64,000 nucleotides of DNA from the NCBI GenBank assembly GCA_030015575.1, contig CM057342.1:263090867-263154866 (forward strand). Reading direction: 5' to 3'. The stretch's first letter is position 1. Each line of letters starts with the position of its first letter. A program made the translations under genes and the position numbers. This document shows, piece after piece, positions 49,550 through 60,282 of this stretch. This stretch comes from Agapanthus africanus (lineage: Eukaryota; Streptophyta; Magnoliopsida; Asparagales; Amaryllidaceae). A model generated the notes under the pieces. That model did not search any database. It saw nothing but the letters and a program-made list of their open reading frames with translations, and had not been told where the DNA came from.

Positions 49550-49960
49550 ATATCACGCCTTAATCAAGATAATAAAATGGATGAATTGACCGAACCCGCT
49601 TGTTATACTGAGCTGGGGAACGTTGGTCCCGCTCCAACTTATAATTGTTATAAGACAGAGCAGGAAATTGGGGATTACCAGAATTCCCGTGCCGCCCAAA
49701 CGAAGAGAGTGCATGCTGATGCATCATCTTCGGGTGTGTTCATTATACAGAACTGTTTCTCAGTATCCTCCGCATCCTTGGTATGTGATACCGGATCAGG
49801 ATCCCAGATATGTAAGATGTTACATAGGGCTACAAAAGGGTAGAAAAACTGAGAACGGGTGATAAGTTTCATGAGACAGAAAACGGGGCAAGTGTTGCAG
49901 CCAAGTCTGTCGGTCACTGTCACCCTGTATTATAATACATTGATTCTGAACGAATGTTAT
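49550..49960 (+). pseudogene. Element F fused gag stub-protease (gag deleted)
   Basis: The frame passes from leader into ISRLNQDNKMDELTEPACYTELGNV...QEIGDYQNSRAAQ and then SSGVFIIQNCFSVSSASLVCDTGSGSQIC. Only about 250 bases separate the gag start position from the protease site, against about 925 in A. No zinc knuckle is present. ATA (49550-49552) stands where A has its gag ATG region. The DTGSGS protease motif is kept. A frameshift follows near 49830. The layout is the same as B at 20698-21156, so the deletion predates both insertions. Confidence 0.85.
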
Positions 49961-51100
49961 TAGATACCGAACCTGATATACAAAATCATATCAGTCTCTT
50001 TATCAGTAAAGAAGTGATAAAATTTTGTATTGTTGGATAATGTTTTGAACATTTCCTATATCAAAAGTTGATCGGTTCAGGCACGTTATCTAAAAGCATT
50101 GAAGTTCTAAATCAAACTACAGTTCCTAGTATACAGAACACACACAAGAAGAAGAGTTCAGAAATGAACGGATCCTTCTTGTGGTATTGTAGACTAGGTC
50201 ACATCAATGCGAACGACTGGCTGAAGTTACATTTTAGATGCATATTTAAATCAGTTTGAATTTACATCTTATGAAACTTGCCAGTCATGTCACAAAGATT
50301 AGATGACCATAGCTCTGTTTATTAGAAATAGAGAAAGAGTTAGTAAACTCTTGGGACTGATACATGATGATGTATGTAAAGTCTCCTGTCTACACATGCC
50401 AGGACTGGTTCTTCATACTTCATTATATTCTCTGATAATCTCTCAAGATTCAGTCATATGTTCCTGTTGAAACATAAGTCCGAACCATTTGAGATATTCA
50501 CAGAATATAAGTTAGAAGTAGAGAACCAAAATACGGGTATAAGTATTATGTCCTATGATAAGATCAGGGAGGAGAATACTTGTGCATAGAATTCCTGGAC
50601 TATTCTAAAGGAGAATGAGATTCTCTCTCAGTGTTACTCCTCTGAATACACCACAGCACAACGGTGTATCGGGGCGGAGCAACCACACCCTATATGATAT
50701 GGTGTGCTCTATGATGAGTATTACTGAGTGACCTATTTCCTTTTGGGGTGTTATGCACTTGAGAAGCTGCATACCTATTGAATTGGGTTCGAATCAAATC
50801 AGAGCCTACCGCTTCATATATGATATGGAAAGGAAGAGCCCATATCTTAAGTTGGTTAAGATTTGGGGTTGTCCGGGCTATGTCTAAAAGCAAAATCCGG
50901 ACAAGCTCAAGGCAAGGTCTGTTATGTAGAACTGGAAAGGTTCCAGCTATACAAACTACAGCAGATGATTTGATAGAACCAAGGGATTCAGTAGATTCCA
51001 ACGAACCTCAGCCTCTCCGCCGATCTAGTAGGATTCCTCATCCGCCTGAGAGATACCTCGGTTTCTCGATGACAGTGGGAGCAAGGATTGCATCATGAGA
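49961..51100 (+). pseudogene. Element F integrase and linker remnant
   Basis: The segment 50068-50259 ends in LWYCRLGHINA, the first half of the HHCC domain, in which the first His is Tyr. The core follows in shifting frames (about 50400-50800), with many stops. The linker 50778-51098 contains SKSKIRTSSRQGLLCRTG and HPPERYLGFSMTVGARIAS. The opposite-strand frame 50690-51001 is a shadow. Confidence 0.8.
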
Positions 51101-52339
51101 TGATGACCCAACTAGTTTCGAGCAGGCCATCAAGAGTAGTGACTCTGTAAGAATGGCTGGATGCTTAGCGATCTGAGATGGAATCCATGTACACCAGCAA
51201 AGTATGGACTTTGGTTGCTATATCTGAAGGGTGAAATCCCCATCAGGAGCAAGTATATCTTGAGAAGATTACTTGGTGTAGATGGAAAGGTTGAGACTTT
51301 CAAAGCTAGACTTGTTAAAGGTTTTCGTCATCGACCAGGTATGGATAATGATGAAACCTTTTCCAAGTGACTATGCTTAAGTCTATCCAGATCCTACTTA
51401 CCACGGCTACATACCATGACTACGATATCTGGCGGTTGGGTGCCATGACTGCTTTTCTAAATACTGATTTAGAAGAGAACGTCTATAAGAACACAGCCAG
51501 AGGTCTTCATAAACAGTGGGAGCAGCGGAAACGTGTGCAAGTTGCTTTACATAATGAAGCAGGCATCGCGGAGTTGGAACGTCTGTTTTGATGTGATAGT
51601 TAAAGTGTTTGACTTCATCAAAATGGTAGACGAACCTTGTATATACAAAAGGATGGTAGAGAGTAAGGTGGTCATCTTCGTATTGTACGTAGACAACATA
51701 CTCTTGATAGGAAAAGAGTTTCCTATACTACGATCGGTCAATCTCCTATTATCACAAGGATTCTCCAAATAGGATAAAGATGATACCTCCTAAATCCTGA
51801 GATTTGGACCTATGAGATAGATCTAAATGGATGTTAGGATTCTCACTAGCTGTAGTAAGATAGTATCAATCGATCCTGGGGAGAATCACTGGAAGTGTTC
51901 CAGGGTGATAAAAGACGACTGAATGTCAGTCACAGGCACTGTCTTTACCCTCAGTAAAGGGACGGTATGTTGGAAGAGTTCCAAGATAGATACCGTGACA
52001 AACTAGACGATAAAGGCTGGTAACATCGCTATTCAACATACTACCAAAGAGGAAGTTTGGGTGTATATTGGTTCATAAGATGAACTAGGTTCCTGCCATT
52101 GTATGACAATGGAAGTGTGGCTTCGGCCCTAGAACCCTGATCCCATCAGTGACCCAGACAAATTCTGAGGCAGCATCACCTGATCATGGAGATAGTTGAT
52201 CTCCAGGATGATCGAGGTTAGGAGAGTAGACTCAGAGGACAACACGGCGGATCCACTCACGAAGGCCTTTTTCCCGAAGAGATACTTTTAGGGGATGGTT
52301 GAGTATATGATACTGCAACCACTGCTACAGATGGCCCTA
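51101..52339 (+). pseudogene. Element F reverse transcriptase/RNase H remnant with two catalytic Asp changes
   Basis: The segment 51161-51370 keeps VETFKARLVKGFRHRPGMD, a stretch deleted in B and D. The segment 51367-51591 has motif A IWRLGAMTAFL, with Gly at 51439-51441 replacing the catalytic Asp. The segment 51533-51772 has KQASRSWN and LYVDNILLIGKEF, where the second Asp of YVDD is Asn (51695-51697). RNase H is compressed: about 660 bases from YVDN to the LTR, with a DPLTKAF-like end near 52260. Stops are frequent. Polymerase activity is not expected. Confidence 0.87.
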
Positions 52340-52354
52340 GTGCAAGTGGGAGAT
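52340..52354 (+). promoter_or_regulatory. Element F polypurine tract
   Basis: GTGCAAGTGGGAGAT lies directly before the 3' LTR start TGTTAG at 52355. Confidence 0.88.
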
Positions 52355-52427
52355 TGTTAGTTATATGTATGCCCTAGAGGCCATTACTGTACATTGGATG
52401 TATATTGTAGTGGATGCTGGAACATAT
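52355..52427 (+). repeat. Element F 3' LTR, first 73 bases
   Basis: Begins TGTTAGTTATATGTATGCCC, identical to the 5' LTR start. It is interrupted after CATAT (52423-52427) by element G. Confidence 0.92.
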
Positions 52428-54591
52428 TGTTGCGCCACGGCAGCGCCCCGGCCTCTTGCTCGAGGCCAAAATGCGGAATAAAAAATTTTTCCTTACTCGG
52501 AAACCGGCGCTACCGCGGACAAAGAAAACCCGGATCGAAACCATTAACCTAATGCTAGCTAACTAGAGAGGGGGTGAGAAGTATACCGAGTGATCCGAGT
52601 CCTCCGGTCTTCTCGTCATCGTCCCGATCTCCCGCGGAAAGTGTTGCCTCCACATCGTCGCCTCCTCGCCGGAAAGGGCACCACATCGCCTTCGTCTTTT
52701 ACGGGCTCCCGCCTCAATACCGAGGCAACTCGAGCATGAAGCCGGCAACTCGACATGCTCAAGATATGCTGTAGGAAGTGTAGTGTAGAATCATAGTCTC
52801 CTTTGGGGTTCGTTGTTGCCATGATGGAGGATTGGGGTTAGGAAAAATGGTGCTTGCATTTTTCCGAAACAAGAAGAAGAAGGAGATGAAGAATTCCTCC
52901 CATAACAAAGATGAACTCTCTCATTCTTTTTCTTTCTCTCTTTCTTTTTTTTCTTCTCTCTTTCTTTTTCTTATGAAAAAACATCTCATCTAAAAGAGAA
53001 TGGTGGAGGAGATAATATGAAGCATGAAGGGAGGTGAGTGTAGGGTAAAGGAAGTGGTGACCACATCAAGACATAATCATCACAAACTCACATCAACTCT
53101 AATCCACATCTTATCTTCATAAAGCATGAAATGAATGGTATCTAAAAAGGTTATCATAACAAATCCTTTTGCAAGAAAAACCTCCACAAAATGTTATTTG
53201 CAAACTTGCAAATAACACCCTCCATCGGAAAAGTCCGGCCGGGAAAGAACAAAGGAAAACCGGCCGGGACGGAATGCAAACTGGCAACTCCAGAAAACTG
53301 GTCCCGTAATAAATTACAGGAAAACCCCAATACTGTGCATACACACCCGCATCTGTATTCCGACTGAACACAAATGCAAAGAGACAAAACTACACTATCA
53401 AATACTAGAATCCGGCTTAAGCCAAAGCCGGCTAGTAAAAACTGTCCGATCACGATCCGTGCAATACCGCACGTATCTGATCGAACCCTGCCATATCTCC
53501 ATACGGCCTCTACAGCGTTTCGCCCGAAACTTGAGTAACTGAGTGTGGTGGACTCTAAAGACTCGTCAATACCTTGGCTGTGGATTTAATCACTAGCACG
53601 TCAGAGGTATAAGCCAATACGTGACGGGCCACCAGGTATTGACCAAATAGGACGTCGATGAGGAAGCTCACCCCGACACCCAACTGAGCCTGTCAGTGAC
53701 AATAGCCGTACAGTCCGGTCCGTTCGTCTATGAGTATCGCATGGCGGGCCTAGGGGGTTGGTAAAAGTCAGACCCCCAAAAGCGGTACAAGTCGTGTCGG
53801 AGTGTAGCCCAGAACGCCCTGAGATACTACTGGAATACCTACCAGTAAATCTCCTGCCTCGGCCGAGGGCTTTGCGTAATGGCTCTCCTAGACACAGCGC
53901 GACCTCACCCCCAATACCGGGAGAGACGAACCCCTGAAGATCCGCTCACTGCCTCCATGTGGCTCGGGACTGTACCCAACTAAAACCTGTTTGCACGACT
54001 CCTTTGAGCCGTGGTAGGGTAGTAATCAAAGCACAGTGGGAACTCACACGAGACAAATGACGATCTCAGGTCGATGAACTAACCTGTACACATGTCACCT
54101 GGGAACTGCTATCTGACGTCTGGTATAAGACCAACTAGCAGGTTCCCGGCGAGTCCTGTCCGGTGTACTCATAACCCAATGAGCACCTGTATACATCTTA
54201 GGTGAACCAACTGACACCAGTGGCTTGTGAGACCGGCCACCGCCCCTCGTCGGGGTCTCGACTGTATACACTAGTCTACTAATGGAGTATCGATGCCCAG
54301 TCTCGAAACTCCCACGACTAGGGACCTTTTAAGGATGTGCTTATAGACTACCAGCTCCCACGTATATGATCGTCATCATACTGCTGGTCGTCAAGCAAGA
54401 ATCCTAGGGGCTCTATCAACGTGTAATAGCGACATGTCAGGTCACCTAAAGCAGTACACGATGATAAAGATAAACCAGATAGCATACTATCATCTCGAGT
54501 AAGACTGTCCTACCGGGATAGGTCCTCCCTCAATCATTGCAATCACGTGCCTGTGATCCAATAATTGACTCTGAGGGCACTATCTCCAACA
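52428..54591 (-). repeat. Element G left LTR (3' LTR)
   Basis: TGTTGCGCCACGGCAGC to ATCTCCAACA. Near the start is a GGCCTC/GAGGCC hairpin (about 52450-52467). A CT-rich run is at about 52917-52970. An imperfect dyad spans 53447-53483 (CGTGC/GCACG closing AATACC). The shared core GGACTCTAAAGACTCGTCAATAC is near 53550. Frames in it recur identically in the right copy and have no domain. Confidence 0.93.
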
Positions 54592-57500
54592 ATCTCCCAC
54601 TTGCACTCAAGGCTAATTATTGCGATGTCGCATACTCACAGCCCGTGTGATACCGAACACCCAACTCCTCTACTAGTCAGTCTCACAAAGCTTGTTTGCG
54701 AAACTATTGCGTTCGAGGAATAGCCTCAGTGAGTGGATCCGCTGAGATGTTTCTTTCTATGTCTCTCTATATCTCAAGTTCGCGGAGAAAGCCATCTCCC
54801 GAAATGAGCAATACCTGTCTTAGAACGTCTGGATGTCTGATGGGACCTAGTTCATAAATGAACTCCAAATCCAAACTTCTTAGACTGTATCGTCAACTGA
54901 ACTTAATCAGTATCCTGCGCCAAGCCTCCCTCAGTATTGCCTTGGACCACCTGTCCAAAATACTGCCCCTCCTCAGAAGGAAAACTATAACTCTGACAAC
55001 CTCCTTGTCGTCCATGTCACCTTGGAAGCCTGGGGTGATAACCGTCTCCTAAAGGAGGCAGCCGTTATCATATCCCTAGAACATTCACTTATGTTCTAAA
55101 ACTGCTTCCGACTGTTTTTCCAGGATTGGATTAATATCAACTTATTGCACCTACTGCAAGAACAACATCTGGTGTGGTACTTGACATCTCATGATTGACT
55201 CAATTGCCTAAGCAAGTGATCTGTCAATCATGCGTATCCCTCTCCCCTTTAGTCTGTAAGACACCTTTAGAGAGGGTGACTCCATTACCTGCAGGTACAC
55301 TACCATGCCAGGAGTCGTCCATTCTAAATACTCTTAGAATGCTGTCAAAGTACCCTGATTGGGAAACCGCCCAAATTTAGATCTAAAACCATAGATCTAG
55401 TAACCAGTATGTCTGATAAAATATCCAAGTCCCATGTGGAGAAAACACTGTGTGACGACCAAAGTATAACCGATCGTAGTATAGGAATATCACTTCCTAC
55501 TACATTCTCAACAGATCCATCCCCTATTCTGATGACGTCAAACCCATGACTGTCACATCAGAAACAGATGATCTAACTCCGCTATATCTGCTCTAGTCTA
55601 TAAATAGACATAAGCCTGATGTCCACCAATGCTTCCGCTGCTCCCACTGACTACGACAACCCTCTGCCAGAGTCATATAGACGTGCACTTCTAAAGCTAG
55701 TTTAGAACGACGCTATTCTCATCCTCCTGCCGGGTCTCGCAGCCTGGAACAACAGCAATGGTAATTGTGGGTAAACAAGAACTTCCCTGTCACCGTCCTT
55801 GAGGCCACCGTAGTGCCTCTCGGGTGCCTGAAGTTACCCACCTTATCTGCGGAGTGGCCAATGGAATGTCAAATCAGATTGAATCTTTAGGTTCCTTATC
55901 AAAACTTCAGTAATCGTTTGCGGTTCTGGAATCACTTCCAGTTCTACCATACTCCCACTGCTGTTTTTGAAAAATCCATTTTTAATAAAACTGTGGCGAG
56001 TCTAGAACAATATTTCTATTGATCTGCCAGATGGTAGAAAGTCAACCCTCGTCATAGCCTGGGTCAACCCACAAACAGTCATTACAGAAACGTGCCTTGA
56101 GTTATCCGGAGTCTGGTTTTAAGCATAAGCCAGACAACTCCCCGTACCTTAACATCGTTAAGATATGAACTGTTCTATATCCAATATAGAACCAGAGGCA
56201 CTGATTTAATTGAACCAGATTCAAATCATGCAGCTGTCTCCAGTGCATGTCAACTAAATGGAAGGAGGTCGATCAGCGTTACTCAACTTAGGAATGCTTC
56301 CAATTATGAGTAACCTGAAAGAGAAGCAATCTGTCTTCATCATTACTATCAACTGAATACCATACACAAGTATCTACATCTTCGATCACCTTGAAGAATC
56401 CCGATACTTGCTACAGCTGGTTCTCTACTCTATTCAAATACCTATAACTCCTCAAAACTTAGACCCTGTGTTTCCACGAAACAGCTGTCTAAAATCTAGA
56501 GAAGTCATAAGTAAACCGAATATAGTACGAGGACCAACCCCTCTGTCCTGATGGACACTGGACAACATACAATACTCTGTATAAGTCCGCTGAGTCTAAC
56601 AACTCTTTCACTGTGTGTCGTAGGTTGAAAACTGTACTTATGGTTAAGAAGAATTACATCGCTGTTTAATGCTCCTTACCTAACCATCCACTGATATAGG
56701 TAAATGTCATCGACATAATATCAAAAGGTATATCTCACTCTATGAAAATAGACGTACAGATATATCAATTTGAAATTGGTGCACAACAGCGGATATTCAT
56801 AACCAAATATTTGCCGACCGGCAAACAACCCAGGTGACTTCCTCAAATATCACCGATTACAACGAATCCCGATATAATGAGGATGATCACCCAATTCCCA
56901 ATAACTTACTCCCACTCGTCATCTGTAAAACCATACAGATGTGAGAATCATACCTGGCAAATACATACCCTGGAGTAAGTGTCTAATCGGGAAATCAGTT
57001 TTTCTTTTAACATTACACAGTGAAACTGAAACATTGTAATGTTTCGATGGGGTATCCTGGTATTCCTAGTAATGCCTCCACCATCAACCAGATTCACAAC
57101 TATAACCGTATAATTCTTTGCCACCTGTCCAAATCCCTTTATATGTCTTTAGTCATTACCTTCTGTACACCCCTTTAAGCCAAATGGTTTTCTTCCTTCC
57201 CTACCGTTCGGCACCAGCCTATGGTTTGGAAGAAGACTATCCAAAAAGCATAAAGGGTGTACTGTCCTAATCCTAGGAGCACTCGCAACGCGAGAGAAGG
57301 TGAAGATAAAAGACACCTGAATGTACTTTATTCCTATTTCTCCTGAACCAGAATCCATCCCCGAACTGGAACAAGTTCCTTTCGAGTTCGTATATAACCA
57401 TACGATGGAGTATCCAAATAAACTGTGGATCTTCGTAGTGATACGGAGTGTCCTGGAGAAATACAAAGGTGATTTAGGATTTGGCGAAGAAATACTTGGT

Positions 57501-57973
57501 TCGGTCGTGAATAGCAGTCGCAATTTACTTTGCCCTCTTACGAATCCCTTGCTTTGTCTTAACTTAATACCTTCTGCACACCATCGTTATGCTAATTGGT
57601 TTTCTTCATTCCCTACCGGTCGGCACCAGCCTATGGTTTGGAAGAAGACTATCCAATTTGCGTAATAGGTGTACTACTCCTAAACCAAGGAGTACTCGCA
57701 ACCTGAGAGAAGGTGAAAAGAAAAGACAACGGAATAGTCCTATTCGTTTTCTCCAGAACCAGAAACCATCCTCGAAGTCCTTCGAGTTCGTATCTAACCA
57801 TACGATGGTTTTGTCCAATGGAAGTGGACGTTCGTAGTAATACGGGGTGTCCTGGAGAAAAGGGTAAAAGTAGGAGTGGCAATGAGGTCTGCAACTCTGA
57901 CAATCCAAAAAAGCCAGTGTTAAGAAGGTTCGGTCAACTTAGTCACTGAGTCATAGTCCAGGGTCGGGTCAAT
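54592..57973 (-). pseudogene. Element G decayed gag-pol region
   Basis: After the PPT, copia pol landmarks survive only as nucleotide similarity, for example CTTCCGCTGCTCCCACTG near 55630, which in A and B encodes the RT segment before YGLKQASR. The YVDD region is largely deleted (around 55490). A gag knuckle region can be placed near 57190-57230 by the CTTCCCTACCGTTCGG block, but its cysteines are gone. The gag start position reads ATT (57971-57973). No fragment could be translated into a recognisable domain. The decay is far beyond what LTR divergence would allow after insertion. Confidence 0.7.
57158..57870 (-). repeat. Tandem duplication of about 411 bp in gag region of G
   Basis: The blocks ACCTTCTG, CTACCG-TCGGCACCAGCC, TATGGTTTGGAAGAAGAC, GTACTCGCAAC, GAGAGAAGGTGAA, TTCGAGTTCGTAT and GTGTCCTGGAGAAA occur in the same order starting at 57158 and again at 57569. 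The second copy is shorter at its end. The copies differ at many positions, so the duplication is older than the insertion of G. Confidence 0.8.
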
Positions 57974-60269
57974 GGTCGCTGCCGGAGAGAGAGAAAAGAA
58001 ACACTCAGCGTGCACTCTAACCTAGATCAGAATGGTTATCACTTTAACTAATCTGGAAACCTCCCACTGTACCTCAAATTCTCCTCCAAACCTGAAAGAA
58101 GAATTAGTCGGGATCACCCGAGGAGTAAACCAACTCATCAGTGGAAATCGGGATCCAACTATCATCGCATGATAACTTGACGGAATCCACTCAAGTCACC
58201 ACACTCCAGAAGGTATGCGCATGCCTGGCAAGTTTCAGTTCTTTTGAAACTCCCGATGTGATTTTTACCCCTAGGACCCAAGTGACCTTGACAATGCCAA
58301 CATATCAAAGAGTCCTAGTCAAGTTCTGCCCGTCATTATCTTGATTGCATTAAACCCACCCGTACGAGTCCTTGACAATGCCAACATAACTGTACGACTG
58401 TCCTAACCAATCAACTTATCCAAGCGACAGAAAAATATTACACAGCTACCGAACACTACGCCTCGGCAATGCACGACATACGTAGCACGAATACTAAGTA
58501 ATACTAATCTGAAATGACGGAGGGCTACGGATGGTTTTTGGCGAAAAACCTTTTACCGTAATGAACTTGATATCGTTGAAGGAACTGGATAACCTTTTAG
58601 AAAATATAGTGACGAAAAACCTTTACTAAAGAGGTCACTCCCGGTGAAGGGATCTCGGCTCTTTCCCCGTAGAATGAGGTGCAGGATATTCCAACTGAAT
58701 ACCACGATGCAAAGCAAAAGTAATCGGCTATAGTGAAGTTAATGCCCTGACGCAAACTTCTGTCCAAGGGGTCACTCCCGGTGAAGGGATCTCGGCCCTT
58801 GCCTCGTCGACTGAGGAGCAGGATATTCCAAATGAATACCACGATGCAAAACAAAAGTGAACGTCCTTGCAATAACAGCTTTTTGAAAAGTGTTCCAACA
58901 ACATCAGATCAGGTTTGTTTATCTTGCATTGATCCGAATCAATGCAGTCCCATCAATTGATCACACCACAAAGAACGAAAATATACTGACGTACGTATAT
59001 GCCATCCGCATTCGCCACTGGGTCCCGTCATCACCCGTTAGGTTAGCTAACTAACGGCAGAGCGGGGACTGGACTAGCGCGGATGTAAAACATATACAAC
59101 ATCTACTAATATATATACCAATATATAGTATTTCGCTCAAGGCGTGAATAAAATGCAACATCACAGAAATGTACAGCATCACAGAACAATACAGATATCT
59201 GGAAGCCCCGGGTTTCACAGAGCCGCTGCTGAAACCCGACGTTCCCCTGGTCGTGTGGATAGCCTGTGCAATGAAATCCTAGACCCCTACGGGCGCGGCA
59301 AGTCACCCGCCAAAACCTGAAGCGAGGCAGCCCCCTTCAGTACCGTGAATGGACCACCCAGCACTTCACGGAATCCGGTAACTTGGGCACCCCTCCTGGG
59401 TCAACCTGTACCCCCTACGAGTGCGGCGAATAGCCCGCCAATCCTAGAGTGAAGCCCCCTCCGTCTCAATGCCATGAGATGCGGGCTTGTTGCCCTCTAG
59501 AACCCGGCTATCCGTGCACCCCTCCGCGGGGTAATCCTAGTACAGAAAGTAAAATATACAAACACCGGGTACATCGACCACAACCAGGCCGTGCCCCAAA
59601 AGAATAATACAAACAGGCAGTGACGGCAGTCCACATGTCGGACGCTCGCCCCGCAAAATCAAATGTACATAATACAACAGCACTGTACTAGCATTGCATC
59701 CAGGCTATCCCCACCGACCGATCCGCAACAACACAGCATAAACATAGAACATCAACGTGAAAGTCACGTTCGCAAATCCGTCTAACCGGGCTATAGCAGT
59801 TAGACCGGATTTACCGATCGAGTGACATTCACGGTCGCAGATATAATGTAAATACTGTGAAATAATGTGTTTAAAATTTTCCGATTGACCAAAAATTAAC
59901 AAGTGGGCCCCAATCAAAACTGTAGCACTCACAGAAAACCTGGGCCCAATTTTAATATCCCAAAACCCATATTTTAAGCCCACAAGCCCACTGAAAAAAA
60001 ATGATGAAGTGATCTCCTGTTCACGCGGCGGAAGCGCGGCAAATGTGGGGCTAACGCCGCCCTTCCGCGGTCAAAAGAAAGGATCACTGTATCAAATTTT
60101 TGCAGTAGTCTTATATCTCCCTGCACATAATTCTGAGATCACCTGAAAAATTTTTGGACTTCAAAAAATTTCGACAGAAACTGATGTGCAATAAAAATAC
60201 GGTTTTTGGAAATTTCGGTCGATCGGAAACGCAAACACATCAAACGAAGCTAGGTAAGGTTAATGGCGT
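57974..60269 (-). mobile_element. Element G leader
   Basis: This 2.3-kb non-coding leader holds three motif copies of CCTTGACAATGCCAA type (58286-58300, 58370-58384, a decayed one at 58461-58475) and a GGTCACTCCCGGTGAAGGGAT direct repeat with a period of about 137 bp (58633, 58770). A duplicated CCCCTACG-GCGGC module lies at 59284-59408 and 59409-59540. A perfect CCGTGAA/TTCACGG stem is at 59343-59371. A GC-rich CGCGGCGGAAGCGCGG block lies near 60023-60040. The frames at 58597-58872 and 59705-59983 have no known domain. Confidence 0.75.
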
Positions 60270-60282
60270 GGCTCTGATACCA
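60270..60282 (-). promoter_or_regulatory. Element G primer-binding site
   Basis: GGCTCTGATACCA is the exact reverse complement of TGGTATCAGAGCC. It directly abuts the LTR, unlike A, B and F, which have one base between. Confidence 0.95.

Noticed and set aside
52563..52822. Overlapping frames on both strands in LTR of G, identical at 60418-60677
   Set aside because: They are duplicated only because the two LTRs are nearly identical. Three frames overlap, with no domain or codon pattern.
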